DNA of 64,000 nt from Vibrio porteresiae DSM 19223 (GTDB lineage Bacteria; Pseudomonadota; Gammaproteobacteria; Enterobacterales; Vibrionaceae). The notes below the pieces were generated by a model that was given only the letters and a program-made list of their open reading frames with translations, was not told the origin of the DNA and searched no databases. A program made the translations under genes and the position numbers. Below are positions 21,217-30,410 of the stretch, in pieces. Location: assembly GCF_024347055.1 (NCBI RefSeq), contig NZ_AP024895.1:310001-374000 (forward strand), in the 5' to 3' direction. Each line of letters starts with the position of its first letter. Within the stretch, counting starts at the first letter, position 1.

Positions 21217-22922
21217 TTGTTAACCGTTTTCGTGTCGTAGTTTATCTCTTTGGGCTCTTTTCATGTGTGGTGTCAACGCTTGCTCAAGCAAACGTATTGG
21301 AAGGCATCCGTGTTTGGCCTTCTCCTGATGAAACGCGTATTGTGATGGATGTGAAGTCTGAAGTGGAATTCAGCTACTTCACCTTATCCAGTCCTAATCG
21401 CCTCGTGATTGATCTTAAATCCACATCATCACAAGCCAAGTTGCCAATCAAGGTTACTGACAGCGCAATTATAAAGCAGATTCGTGCCAGTTCTCCTCCA
21501 GAGAAGGGCACATTTCGTTTGGTCATGGAGCTGAGTAAGCATATCTCTCCACAGCTTTTTACCTTGCCGCCGACCCCTGGTGGGCAATATGGTCATAGGT
21601 TAGTAGTCGATTTGCCGAATGAAACACCAAAAGAAGCTGCGAGTAATTCGATTGCGAAGTTAAAAGCCAGTCGTGATATTTCACAACTATCGGGAAATGA
21701 CGATATCATCGTCGCTGTCGACCCTGGTCATGGTGGGGAAGATCCAGGTTCTATTGGACCTGGCCATCGTTTTGAAAAAAATGTCACTATCAGTGTGGCG
21801 AAAAAACTCGCTGATTTAATTAACCAAGTCCCTGGTATGAAAGCGATTTTGACTCGTTCTGGGGATTATTATGTTAGTTTGAATAAGCGTACTGAAATTG
21901 CTCGAGAACAAAAAGCACATTTGCTGGTATCAATCCATGCGGATGCGTTTAATTCACCTGGTCCAAGAGGGGCGTCGGTGTTTGTGCTCAATACTCGTCG
22001 AGCGAATACTGAAATAGCGCGTTGGGTAGAAAACCATGAAGAGCAATCAGAGCTCCTCGGTGGCGCAGGCGCTGTCTTAGCGAAAAACAACAGTGACAAG
22101 AACATCAGTCAAACATTGCTTGATCTGCAATTTAGTCATTCGCAAAAAGAGGGGTATACCCTTGCCAGTGACATTATTAGTCAATTAAGCAAAGTGGCTT
22201 ACCTGCACCGTTCGAAACCCGTGAATGCTAGTCTAGCGGTGTTGAAGTCACCGGATATTCCATCGGTGTTAATTGAGACGGGCTTTATTTCAAACCCATC
22301 GGAAGAGAAGCTGTTATTCCAACGTAGTCATCAAGATAAGTTGGCTCGCGCCATTGCAACGGCAGTAGTCCAGTATTTTAAAGATAATCCGCCTGAAGGT
22401 ACGTTGTTTGCCAATCGTAATAAAACTCATAGCTATCGAGTTCAAAGCGGTGAATCGTTATCGACCATAGCGCATCGTTTTGGTATGTCTGTGGATGATA
22501 TTAAAAAGGAAAATGGACTTAAGGATGACACTTTAAGTGTTGGGCAAGTACTGCGTATTCCCGGCGGGCATACTTCTATCGATGTGCCTCAAGAAAGTAA
22601 CCCTGTAGAAACTCAAGTTGTGACTCACGTGGTGAAATCCGGAGAGTATTTGGGCCAAATTGCCAGTCGTTATAAAGTGGCCGTCGCTGACATTAAAAAA
22701 GAGAATAGCCTGAAATCCAATACCTTGTGGGTGGGGCAAAAACTGAAAATGACGGTGTCGTTGAAAGACAGCCCAATCCGTAAGCATACTGTGGCTCGAG
22801 GTGAATTCTTGGGTAAGATTGCCGATAAATACGATGTGGGTGTGAAGAGTATCCGCGAGGCAAATCACCTTAAGTCTGATAATCTGGCCATTGGTCAAGT
22901 ACTCATTATTCCAAATAAATAA
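21210..22922 (+). CDS. amiB: N-acetylmuramoyl-L-alanine amidase with three LysM domains
   Basis: A 570-residue periplasmic zinc amidase that cuts the stem peptide from septal peptidoglycan so daughter cells can separate. Order: signal peptide (about 1-28), AMIN domain for septal targeting (about 30-135), amidase_3 domain (about 165-385), and three LysM peptidoglycan-binding repeats (about 405-450, 470-515 and 525-568). Zinc ligands visible are His174 in VDPGHGG, Glu189 and His243 in SIHADAF; the catalytic Glu is in VLIETGF. The E. coli AmiB is shorter and lacks this LysM set. Start ATG has TTGGAG upstream. EnvC, encoded at 10-11 kb, is the expected activator. Confidence 0.96.
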   Translation: MLIVNRFRVVVYLFGLFSCVVSTLAQANVLEGIRVWPSPDETRIVMDVKSEVEFSYFTLSSPNRLVIDLKSTSSQAKLPIKVTDSAIIKQIRASSPPEKGTFRLVMELSKHISPQLFTLPPTPGGQYGHRLVVDLPNETPKEAASNSIAKLKASRDISQLSGNDDIIVAVDPGHGGEDPGSIGPGHRFEKNVTISVAKKLADLINQVPGMKAILTRSGDYYVSLNKRTEIAREQKAHLLVSIHADAFNSPGPRGASVFVLNTRRANTEIARWVENHEEQSELLGGAGAVLAKNNSDKNISQTLLDLQFSHSQKEGYTLASDIISQLSKVAYLHRSKPVNASLAVLKSPDIPSVLIETGFISNPSEEKLLFQRSHQDKLARAIATAVVQYFKDNPPEGTLFANRNKTHSYRVQSGESLSTIAHRFGMSVDDIKKENGLKDDTLSVGQVLRIPGGHTSIDVPQESNPVETQVVTHVVKSGEYLGQIASRYKVAVADIKKENSLKSNTLWVGQKLKMTVSLKDSPIRKHTVARGEFLGKIADKYDVGVKSIREANHLKSDNLAIGQVLIIPNK

Positions 22923-22929
22923 GTAAATC

Positions 22930-24903
22930 ATGGCGATCCAAATTTTACCTGCTCGCCTTGCCAACCAAATTGCGGCTGGTGAGGTGGTTGAAAGACCAGC
23001 CTCCGTTGTGAAAGAGCTGGTGGAAAACAGCTTGGACTCAGGCGCGACCCGAATCGATATTGATATTGAGAAAGGGGGCGCGAAGCTAATCCGTATTCGT
23101 GACAACGGTTCGGGGATCCCAAAAGATGAATTGTCTTTGGCTTTAAGTCGCCATGCGACGTCGAAGATCCATAACCTTGATGATCTAGAAGCGATCATGA
23201 GCCTTGGCTTTCGTGGTGAAGCGCTAGCGAGTATCAGTTCAGTCTCTCGCTTAACGCTGACTTCGAGAACACCTGCTCAAGAAGAAGCATGGTCTGCCTA
23301 CAGCGAAGGTCGTGATATGGCGGTACAGCTTCAACCTGCCGCACATCCTGTTGGAACGTCAGTCGAAGTATTGGATCTCTTTTTTAATACGCCAGCGCGC
23401 CGCAAGTTTTTGCGTACCGAAAAAACGGAATTTGCTCATATTGATGAGTTAGTGAAACGTATCGCTTTAAGCCGTTTTGATGTGACATTTTCTTTGCGCC
23501 ATAACGGGGCCGTCGTCAGGCAGTACCGAGCCGCCCAAACTCGTGCTCAAGAAGAGAAGCGTGTTGGGGCCGTATGCGGTAGTGCTTTTGCCCGAGAAAT
23601 GTTACGAGTTGATCTGGAGCACCAAGGATTAAAGCTATCCGGTTGGATTACCACCCCAGAAGGTGCTCGGCAACAGAGTGATTTACAGTTCTGCTATGTG
23701 AATGGGCGCATGATGAAAGATAAGTTGATCAATCATGCGATCCGCCAAAGTTATGAAACTAGCTTACGTGCTGATCAATACGCTACTTATGTTCTGTTTA
23801 TCGAGATCGATCCACATCAAGTGGATGTGAATGTTCATCCAGCCAAGCATGAAGTTCGCTTTCATCAAGCGCGCTTGGTTCACGATTTTATCTATCAAGC
23901 TGTGAGTAGTGCCTTGTCACAAGCTTGCCATATTGATACGCCAGCGCTCAATGACGCTGCATTTCATATTACAAATGATGAAGAACAGGATGAAAGTGCC
24001 GAAGCATCAACCTCTTCGGTACCTGAACGTATTTGGCAGGCGATTGAACAAACGCCCGCGTATCCCGGACGCACCGGATACGAAAAACCAGACAGCGACA
24101 GTCGATCGTCGCAAAAGGATCATCAAGTTAAGGAAGCGACGCCAAGTCTGCGTGAATGGCAGCCATCGAGTCGTCAGGCAGAGCGTAAGAGAACGAATGA
24201 TAAAGGCGATAACGCTCCAACTGCTGCTCAGGTGCGTGTTTATCAGCAACTGATGCAAACGCCCCCAATGCATGATCAGCCACATCTCTCTGTTCATCCT
24301 GAAAAAAATGAGTCGGTTGACTTTGCCGAGCCTATCGAAAAATTAGGTAAAGCGGTGGCTGTTATTCAAGGGCAATATCTGGTGATGGGGTCGGCACAAG
24401 GTTGTGTGTTGGTGTCACTTAAGCAAGCCGAGCATTTGAAGCTCCTTGGACAGTTAGATGCCTCACATCAAGCGTTAAAAAGTCAGCCGTTACTGGTGCC
24501 TCTGTCAGTTAAAGTTTCGCCAAGTGAGCAAGTGGCGGTTGAACGTTACCATGATCTATTTTTGCAATTTGGCTTAGATTTGCAGCCTAGAACTAAGCAG
24601 ATGGTTATGGTGATGGGGGTTCCTCAGCCAATAAGACAGCAAAACTTACAACTTCTTGTGCCAGATCTGTTATCTTATGCGGCCTTAACTTTGGACGAAG
24701 ATGCCCCATGTTTGGATCATACTCAATTGACCCTATGGTTAAGTGAGCGTGTTAAATCCGCAAAAACTGACTACACTCTATCTGAGGCGATACAGTTGAT
24801 CTCAGAAATAGAGCAGTTGTGGCAGGGGAAACTTCCTTTGCAAGATGGACACTTTGTTCGACCTATAGACTTTTCAGCGACTATTGCAGCATTGACTTCA
24901 TGA
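22930..24903 (+). CDS. mutL: DNA mismatch repair protein MutL
   Basis: A 657-residue GHKL ATPase that links MutS mismatch recognition to MutH and UvrD. The N-terminal ATPase (about 1-330) has VVKELVENSLDSGA, RDNGSGIP, SLGFRGEALASISSV and the NVHPAKHEVRF motif. A low-complexity polar linker (about 340-460) follows, then a C-terminal dimerisation domain (about 465-657). The DQHA endonuclease motif of non-enteric MutL proteins is absent, as expected where MutH does the nicking. It starts seven bases after amiB and its stop overlaps the miaA start, so it is in the same operon. Confidence 0.97.
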   Translation: MAIQILPARLANQIAAGEVVERPASVVKELVENSLDSGATRIDIDIEKGGAKLIRIRDNGSGIPKDELSLALSRHATSKIHNLDDLEAIMSLGFRGEALASISSVSRLTLTSRTPAQEEAWSAYSEGRDMAVQLQPAAHPVGTSVEVLDLFFNTPARRKFLRTEKTEFAHIDELVKRIALSRFDVTFSLRHNGAVVRQYRAAQTRAQEEKRVGAVCGSAFAREMLRVDLEHQGLKLSGWITTPEGARQQSDLQFCYVNGRMMKDKLINHAIRQSYETSLRADQYATYVLFIEIDPHQVDVNVHPAKHEVRFHQARLVHDFIYQAVSSALSQACHIDTPALNDAAFHITNDEEQDESAEASTSSVPERIWQAIEQTPAYPGRTGYEKPDSDSRSSQKDHQVKEATPSLREWQPSSRQAERKRTNDKGDNAPTAAQVRVYQQLMQTPPMHDQPHLSVHPEKNESVDFAEPIEKLGKAVAVIQGQYLVMGSAQGCVLVSLKQAEHLKLLGQLDASHQALKSQPLLVPLSVKVSPSEQVAVERYHDLFLQFGLDLQPRTKQMVMVMGVPQPIRQQNLQLLVPDLLSYAALTLDEDAPCLDHTQLTLWLSERVKSAKTDYTLSEAIQLISEIEQLWQGKLPLQDGHFVRPIDFSATIAALTS

Positions 24904-25832
24904 CCAAACAACTACCTCTTGCCCTCTTTTTGATGGGACCAACTGCGTCTGGTAAAACAGACCTCGCTATTCGACTGCGTCAAAAATATCCTGTTGATAT
25001 CATTAGTGTAGATTCAGCATTGATCTACAAAGGGATGGATATTGGTACGGCTAAGCCTACAGCGCAAGAGTTAGCGCAAGCGCCTCATGAATTGATAGAC
25101 ATTTTGGATCCTAGTGAGTCTTACTCAGCGGCGGATTTTCGTCGTGATGCGTTAAACGAGATGAATGATATCGTTTCGCGCGGCAGAATTCCCCTTTTAG
25201 TGGGCGGAACTATGTTGTATTACAAGGCCTTACTAGAGGGATTATCTCCGTTACCGGCAGCAGATCCCAAAATTCGTCAACAAATCGAGCAAGAGGCATT
25301 GACTAAGGGTTGGTCATTCCTGCACGATGAGCTGAAGATGATTGATCCAGTGTCGGCTGAGCGGATTCATCCTAATGATCCACAAAGATTATCAAGGGCA
25401 TTGGAAGTTTATCGAATTTCGGGTAAAACTTTAACTGAACTGACCGAAACGAAAGGGGAAGCAATTCCTTTTCGAGTTAAACAGTTCGCAATTGCTCCCA
25501 AGGAAAGGGCAGAACTGCATAGACGTATTGAACTGCGGTTTGAAAAAATGGTCGAAGCAGGGTTTGAAGATGAGGTGAAAGCCCTCTATGCTCGAAAAGA
25601 TCTTCATCCTGATTTGCCATCGATCCGTTGTGTTGGATATCGTCAAATGTGGGACTACTTAGACGGGAATTGCAATTTGGATGAGGCGATTTTTCGTGGC
25701 ATCTGTGCAACTCGTCAATTGGCCAAGCGGCAGATCACCTGGTTACGCAGCTGGGATGATTTAACTTGGTTAGATAGTGAGAACATTGAACACGCCTTAG
25801 AAACTCTCTCAAATGCCATAGCATCTGATTGA
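24900..25832 (+). CDS. miaA: tRNA dimethylallyltransferase
   Basis: A 310-residue enzyme that adds an isopentenyl group to A37 of tRNAs reading UNN codons, the first step of ms2i6A. The P-loop GPTASGKTDLA is near residue 14; DSALIYKGMDIGTAKP, the catalytic LVGGTMLYYKALLEGL region and SIRCVGYRQMW are all present. The true start is the ATG inside the mutL stop (ATGA overlap); a longer open frame that begins inside mutL is an artefact. hfq follows after 192 bases, which in relatives contain hfq promoters. Confidence 0.97.
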   Translation: MTKQLPLALFLMGPTASGKTDLAIRLRQKYPVDIISVDSALIYKGMDIGTAKPTAQELAQAPHELIDILDPSESYSAADFRRDALNEMNDIVSRGRIPLLVGGTMLYYKALLEGLSPLPAADPKIRQQIEQEALTKGWSFLHDELKMIDPVSAERIHPNDPQRLSRALEVYRISGKTLTELTETKGEAIPFRVKQFAIAPKERAELHRRIELRFEKMVEAGFEDEVKALYARKDLHPDLPSIRCVGYRQMWDYLDGNCNLDEAIFRGICATRQLAKRQITWLRSWDDLTWLDSENIEHALETLSNAIASD

Positions 25833-26024
25833 GTAAGCTGTGTATAATGGGATCGCTTTTGCGTAATGTGCCCTGTAAAGGATCCGTTACTTGAACTTGG
25901 CTATGTGTGCCCCAATAACGGATCAGGGTGTTTTCATTCGTTTAGCTCAGATGTAAAGGCCGCACAGAACTCTAGTGCACCGCTAGCTAAATAATTACTA
26001 CAAAATACAAATAAGGAAAATAAA

Positions 26025-26288
26025 ATGGCTAAGGGGCAATCTCTACAAGACCCATTCTTAAATGCACTACGTCGCGAGCGTATCCCTGTATCAATCTACC
26101 TAGTGAACGGTATCAAACTACAAGGCCAAATTGAGTCTTTCGATCAGTTTGTGATCCTTTTGAAAAACACCGTTAACCAAATGGTATACAAACACGCGAT
26201 TTCTACAGTCGTTCCTGCTCGTCCAGTTAGTCACCACACTGGTGATCGTCCAGCGCAGGATCGTCCTTCTGACAAAGCGGAAGATTAA
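26025..26288 (+). CDS. hfq: RNA chaperone Hfq
   Basis: An 87-residue Sm-like protein that forms a hexameric ring and pairs small RNAs with mRNAs; in vibrios it supports the Qrr quorum-sensing RNAs. It has the proximal-face residues (SLQDPFLNALRRE), the Sm1 and Sm2 strands and the YKHAISTVVP motif that binds U-rich 3' ends. The C-terminal tail is short and contains two His and several Arg and Asp residues. A purine-rich AAGGAAAATAAA site precedes the ATG. It lies between miaA and hflX as usual. Confidence 0.98.
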   Translation: MAKGQSLQDPFLNALRRERIPVSIYLVNGIKLQGQIESFDQFVILLKNTVNQMVYKHAISTVVPARPVSHHTGDRPAQDRPSDKAED

Positions 26289-26305
26289 TTAATAAGTTTA
26301 TTTAT

Positions 26306-26311
26306 AAGGAG
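26306..26311 (+). promoter_or_regulatory. Ribosome-binding site that decides the hflX TTG start
   Basis: AAGGAG lies eight bases before a TTG codon. There is no ATG in the right place, and the protein from this TTG begins MFDRYESGE, matching the family N-terminus. Confidence 0.8.
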
Positions 26312-26319
26312 TTGATAGC

Positions 26320-27609
26320 TTGTTTGACCGTTATGAATCCGGGGAGCGAGCCGTACTTGTTCATATCAACTTCACGCAAGAGGGTGAATGGGCTGATCTC
26401 AGCGAATGTAAAATGCTGATATCATCCGCCGGAGTGTCGACATTACGAGTGGTTACTGGTAGTCGACAAACTCCGCACCCTAAATATTACGTAGGTGAAG
26501 GTAAAGCCCAAGAAATCGCCGATGCAGTTCGAGATGTGTCTGCAGACGTGGTGATTTTCAACCATGCCCTTTCTCCAGCCCAAGAGCGTAACCTTGAACG
26601 GTTATGTCAATGTCGAGTGATTGATCGCACAGGATTGATCTTAGATATCTTTGCGCAGCGAGCGCGTACTCACGAAGGTAAATTACAAGTTGAACTGGCA
26701 CAGTTGCGCCATTTGTCGACTCGACTTATTCGTGGTTGGACGCACTTGGAGCGTCAAAAAGGCGGGATTGGTTTACGTGGCCCAGGTGAAACCCAGCTAG
26801 AAACTGACCGACGTTTATTGCGTGAACGTATTAAAGCGATTTTGCGTCGCCTAGAGAAAGTGGCGAAGCAACGTGAACAGGGGCGTCGTGCGCGAAACCG
26901 TGCTGATATTCCAACAGTATCACTGGTTGGTTATACCAACGCGGGTAAATCTACCCTATTTAACCGCATTACTGAGGCGGGGGTTTATGCAGCCGATCAG
27001 CTGTTTGCCACACTAGATCCTACATTAAGAAAGATCGAGCTGGCAGATGTCGGTCCTGCGATCTTGGCCGACACAGTAGGGTTTATTCGTCATCTTCCAC
27101 ATGATCTTGTTGCCGCTTTTAAAGCGACGTTACAAGAAACTCAAGAAGCTGACATTTTGTTACATGTTATCGATGCGACTGATGAGCGCTTTCGTGAGAA
27201 TATTGATGCGGTTAATGGCGTGTTATTAGAAATCGACGCAAATGAAGTGCCGACTCTACTCGTCATGAACAAAATCGATAACCTAGAAGATCCTCAACCA
27301 CGCATTGAGCGTGATGACGAGGGGATGCCAAAAGTTGTCTGGTTATCAGCAATGGAAGGTATCGGAATTGATCTTCTGTTTGATGCATTGACTGAACGCT
27401 TAGCAAGTCAAATAGTTGAATATACTTTGCGTATTCCACCACAACATTTAGGTCGAATTCGCAGTATTTTCTTCCAAATGAACTGTATTAAGCAGGAAGA
27501 ATATGATCCAGAAGGCAATTTATTGATCACAGTTCGTCTCCAGCAGGTGGATTGGTCTAGACTAGAAAAAAGAGAACCAGCAGTTTTGCGTGACTTTATA
27601 GTTACTTAA
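26320..27609 (+). CDS. hflX: Ribosome-splitting GTPase HflX
   Basis: A 429-residue translational GTPase that dissociates stalled or heat-damaged ribosomes. The N-terminal domain (about 1-180) holds PHPKYYVGEGKAQEI and the conserved RGPGETQLETDRR; the G domain follows with GYTNAGKSTLFNRI, DTVGFIRHLP and NKID. The start codon is TTG, supported by a strong ribosome-binding site. It is 31 bases downstream of hfq and ahead of hflK, so it is in the hfq operon. Confidence 0.96.
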   Translation: MFDRYESGERAVLVHINFTQEGEWADLSECKMLISSAGVSTLRVVTGSRQTPHPKYYVGEGKAQEIADAVRDVSADVVIFNHALSPAQERNLERLCQCRVIDRTGLILDIFAQRARTHEGKLQVELAQLRHLSTRLIRGWTHLERQKGGIGLRGPGETQLETDRRLLRERIKAILRRLEKVAKQREQGRRARNRADIPTVSLVGYTNAGKSTLFNRITEAGVYAADQLFATLDPTLRKIELADVGPAILADTVGFIRHLPHDLVAAFKATLQETQEADILLHVIDATDERFRENIDAVNGVLLEIDANEVPTLLVMNKIDNLEDPQPRIERDDEGMPKVVWLSAMEGIGIDLLFDALTERLASQIVEYTLRIPPQHLGRIRSIFFQMNCIKQEEYDPEGNLLITVRLQQVDWSRLEKREPAVLRDFIVT

Positions 27610-27654
27610 ATGACTGCTAGAGTATAACGTCATATCAAATGATGGAGCTTTCTA

Positions 27655-28863
27655 ATGGCGTGGAATGAGCCTGGTAATAACAACGGCAACAATGGCCGCG
27701 ATAATGACCCTTGGGGTAATAATAATCGTGGTAACAATGGTGGCCGCGAGCAAGGTCCTCCGGATTTAGACGAAGTCTTTAACAAGCTGAGTCAAAAGCT
27801 TGGAGGCAAGTTTGGCAAGAAGGGTGGTGGTAAAGGTCCTTCTTTTACAAATGGCGGAGTCATCGGTATCGGTGTCATTGCGCTTATCGCCGTTGTCATT
27901 TGGGTCTTTGCCGGTTTCTATACCATAGGTGAAGCTGAACGTGGTGTTGTCCTGCGTTTAGGTAAATACGATCGTATCGTTGATCCTGGTTTGAACTGGC
28001 GTCCGCGCTTTATTGACCAAGTTACCCCGGTCAACGTACAAGCGATTCGTTCACTGCGCGCCTCTGGTTTGATGTTAACCAAAGACGAAAACGTAGTGAC
28101 GGTGTCAATGGATGTGCAATATCGCGTTTCTGACCCATACAAGTATTTGTATGTAGTAACCAATGCTGACGACAGCCTTCGTCAAGCAACGGATTCTGCA
28201 CTGCGTGCTGTTATTGGTGACTCTTTGATGGACAGCATCCTAACCAGTGGTCGTCAACAGATTCGTCAGACTACCCAACAAACGCTAAACCAGATTATCG
28301 ATTCTTACGATATGGGTATTTCGATTGTTGATGTGAACTTCCAATCAGCTCGCCCACCAGAGCAAGTCAAAGACGCCTTTGATGATGCGATTGCGGCTCG
28401 AGAAGATGAAGAACGTTTCATTCGTGAAGCAGAAGCGTATAAAAACGAAATTCTGCCAAAAGCGACTGGTCGTGCTGAACGTCTGAAGAAAGAAGCTCAG
28501 GGTTACAGTGAAAGAACGATTAACGAAGCTTTAGGTCAAGTAGCTCAGTTTGAGAAACTATTGCCAGAATATGAGGCAGCACCAAAAGTGACTCGTGATC
28601 GTCTCTACTTGGATACAATGCAGAAAGTTTACTCTAGTACTTCTAAAGTGCTGATTGATTCGAAATCTAGCGGTAACTTGTTGTATTTGCCTTTAGATAA
28701 ACTGACTGGTAAAGCTGCCTCTTCTAAGTCACAAGATAGCAGTCAATCTGACTCGTCTTCTATCTACGACTCAGTAACGGTGGATTCACCAAATTCAGAC
28801 AGTAAAAAGAGCACCACAGATACTCAATCACGCACTAACGATTCACGTCAAGGGAGATACTAA
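27655..28863 (+). CDS. hflK: FtsH protease regulator HflK (SPFH family)
   Basis: A 402-residue membrane protein which, with HflC, forms the large cage around the FtsH protease and limits its action. The N-terminus is cytoplasmic and very rich in Gly and Asn (about 1-60). One membrane segment (about 70-92, GVIGIGVIALIAVVIWVFAG) leads into the SPFH/band-7 domain (about 95-300) in the periplasm. The C-terminal 60 residues are an unusual Ser/Asp-rich tail. It is followed by hflC after two bases. Confidence 0.95.
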   Translation: MAWNEPGNNNGNNGRDNDPWGNNNRGNNGGREQGPPDLDEVFNKLSQKLGGKFGKKGGGKGPSFTNGGVIGIGVIALIAVVIWVFAGFYTIGEAERGVVLRLGKYDRIVDPGLNWRPRFIDQVTPVNVQAIRSLRASGLMLTKDENVVTVSMDVQYRVSDPYKYLYVVTNADDSLRQATDSALRAVIGDSLMDSILTSGRQQIRQTTQQTLNQIIDSYDMGISIVDVNFQSARPPEQVKDAFDDAIAAREDEERFIREAEAYKNEILPKATGRAERLKKEAQGYSERTINEALGQVAQFEKLLPEYEAAPKVTRDRLYLDTMQKVYSSTSKVLIDSKSSGNLLYLPLDKLTGKAASSKSQDSSQSDSSSIYDSVTVDSPNSDSKKSTTDTQSRTNDSRQGRY

Positions 28864-28865
28864 GC

Positions 28866-29849
28866 ATGCGTAAGTTAATGATCCCAGCGGTTGTCGTTGT
28901 TCTGGCGTTACTGCTCATGTCGATGTTTGTTATCCCTGAAGGTGAACGTGGTATCGTTATTCGTTTCGGTAAGGTAATGAAAAACGAACAAGATTTGTCA
29001 AAAATCTATGAGCCTGGACTGCACTTTAAAATGCCTATGTTTGACCGAGTTAAAACCTTAGATGCTCGTATTCAAACCATGGATGGCCGTTCAGACCGTT
29101 TCGTTACCTCTGAGAAGAAAGACGTTATCATCGATTCTTATGTGAAATGGCGTATTCAAGACTTTGGCCGTTACTACCTTGCTACAGGTGGTGGTAACAC
29201 TCTTACCGCTGAAGCGCTATTGGAACGTAAAGTGACTGACGTACTGCGTGCAGAAATCGGTTCACGTGAAATTAAGCAGATCGTTTCTGGTCCGCGTAAT
29301 GATGATGTATTGCCTGATAGTACTGATGCTGATGTAGTGACCACCGAAGCGGCAAAAGAAGCGTTAGAAGTTGATGGTCAGCGTGACCAAATCATGGCTA
29401 ACGTTTTGAAAGATACACAACTAAGCGCAGCGAAAGATTTAGGTGTCTATGTAGTTGATTTCCGTATGAAGAAAATCAACTTACCTGATGAAATCAGTGA
29501 ATCTATCTATCGTCGTATGCGCGCTGAACGTGAATCTGTTGCACGTAAGCACCGTTCTCAAGGTCGTGAAAAAGCAGAAGTCATTCGTGCTCAAGCGGAA
29601 CTTGAAGTGGCAACTATCTTAGCAGAAGCGGATAAGACAGCCCGTGTAACGCGCGGTGACGCTGACGCTAAAGCGGCTAAGATTTATGCAAAAGCTTACA
29701 ACGAAGATCCTGAATTCTTTAGCTTCCTTCGTTCTTTGCAAGCATATGAAAAATCATTTGATAGTAAGAGCGATATCCTAGTTCTTGATCCTAAGAGTGA
29801 TTTCTTCAAGTACATGAACGATGCGAAAGGTTCTGTGAAGTCTAAGTAA
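28866..29849 (+). CDS. hflC: FtsH protease regulator HflC (SPFH family)
   Basis: The 327-residue partner of HflK. An N-terminal signal-anchor helix (MIPAVVVVLALLLMSMFVIP) is followed by the SPFH domain, which begins EGERGIVIRFGKV, and a helical region rich in Ala, Glu and Arg. Both proteins face the periplasm. The gene is two bases from hflK and ends before a terminator, so it closes the tsaE-to-hflC gene set. Confidence 0.95.
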   Translation: MRKLMIPAVVVVLALLLMSMFVIPEGERGIVIRFGKVMKNEQDLSKIYEPGLHFKMPMFDRVKTLDARIQTMDGRSDRFVTSEKKDVIIDSYVKWRIQDFGRYYLATGGGNTLTAEALLERKVTDVLRAEIGSREIKQIVSGPRNDDVLPDSTDADVVTTEAAKEALEVDGQRDQIMANVLKDTQLSAAKDLGVYVVDFRMKKINLPDEISESIYRRMRAERESVARKHRSQGREKAEVIRAQAELEVATILAEADKTARVTRGDADAKAAKIYAKAYNEDPEFFSFLRSLQAYEKSFDSKSDILVLDPKSDFFKYMNDAKGSVKSK

Positions 29850-29874
29850 GGCGTTGATGTCGAACAGTATTAAG

Positions 29875-29899
29875 AAGGTCCCGCAAGGGACCTTTTTTT
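29875..29899 (+). terminator. Intrinsic terminator after hflC
   Basis: GGTCCC, a GCAA tetraloop and GGGACC followed by seven T, 27 bases after the hflC stop. Confidence 0.92.
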
Positions 29900-29980
29900 G
29901 TCTGCTATTAGGAGTATCGACAGTGATGCGTTATCTTGGGAAACCTTATAAACAGATAATATTGTGAGAAGAGGGCGTTA

Positions 29981-30163
29981 GTGAAAACCTTATTTGGTGT
30001 ACTAGGCGTAGTACTTATTATTGAAGGAATTGGTCCCTTGTTGGCCCCACAAGGCTGGCGGGCGATGATCGCTCAACTAAGCCAACAACCTGACCAACAA
30101 TTGCGCCGCATGGGCGGTTGCCTAGTGGTTGCAGGCCTCGTTATTGCTCATTTCTTTCTGTAA
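29981..30163 (+). CDS. yjeT: DUF2065 (YjeT-like) small membrane protein
   Basis: A 60-residue protein with two hydrophobic segments (about 3-22 and 44-60) joined by a polar loop, the DUF2065 pattern. In E. coli the homologue yjeT lies directly after hflC, as here. Start is GTG with GAAGAGGG upstream. Function is unknown; the position after hflKC suggests, but does not show, a membrane role linked to that complex. The purA gene that follows yjeT in E. coli is not here. Confidence 0.8.
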   Translation: MKTLFGVLGVVLIIEGIGPLLAPQGWRAMIAQLSQQPDQQLRRMGGCLVVAGLVIAHFFL

Positions 30164-30180
30164 GCAATTATTCTTTAAAA

Positions 30181-30408
30181 TCAATAATGTGGTGGAGGTG
30201 TTTCCTCGGAAGGGTCGGCGATATTCGAAGTACTCATATTTTTGACTTTCCCCACCACGTATCTCATTTGATCCTGCATTTTACTGATCAGCAGCTGCTG
30301 CTGGCTCAATGCATCATTGAGTTCGCTAATGGTCTGCTCTTGAAAGGCGAGTTGGCATTCTAAATCGTCAATGCGTTGCTGCAGTTTTGTGGTTGATGCG
30401 TCTGTCAT
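30181..30408 (-). CDS. slyX: SlyX family protein
   Basis: A 75-residue coiled-coil protein of the SlyX family: heptad-like LQQRIDDLECQLAFQEQTI, then a short C-terminus ending in PPPHY as in the family. Function is unknown. The ATG gives MTDASTTKL, with a GAAGAG site inside the end of the upstream lipoprotein gene; only two bases separate them, so the two are translationally close and in one operon. In E. coli slyX lies near fkpA, as it does here. Confidence 0.9.
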   Translation of the reverse strand: MTDASTTKLQQRIDDLECQLAFQEQTISELNDALSQQQLLISKMQDQMRYVVGKVKNMSTSNIADPSEETPPPHY

Positions 30409-30410
30409 GG

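Noticed and set aside
24819..24899. N-terminal extension of miaA inside mutL
   Set aside because: The homologous start is the ATG overlapping the mutL stop; the extension has no family match.
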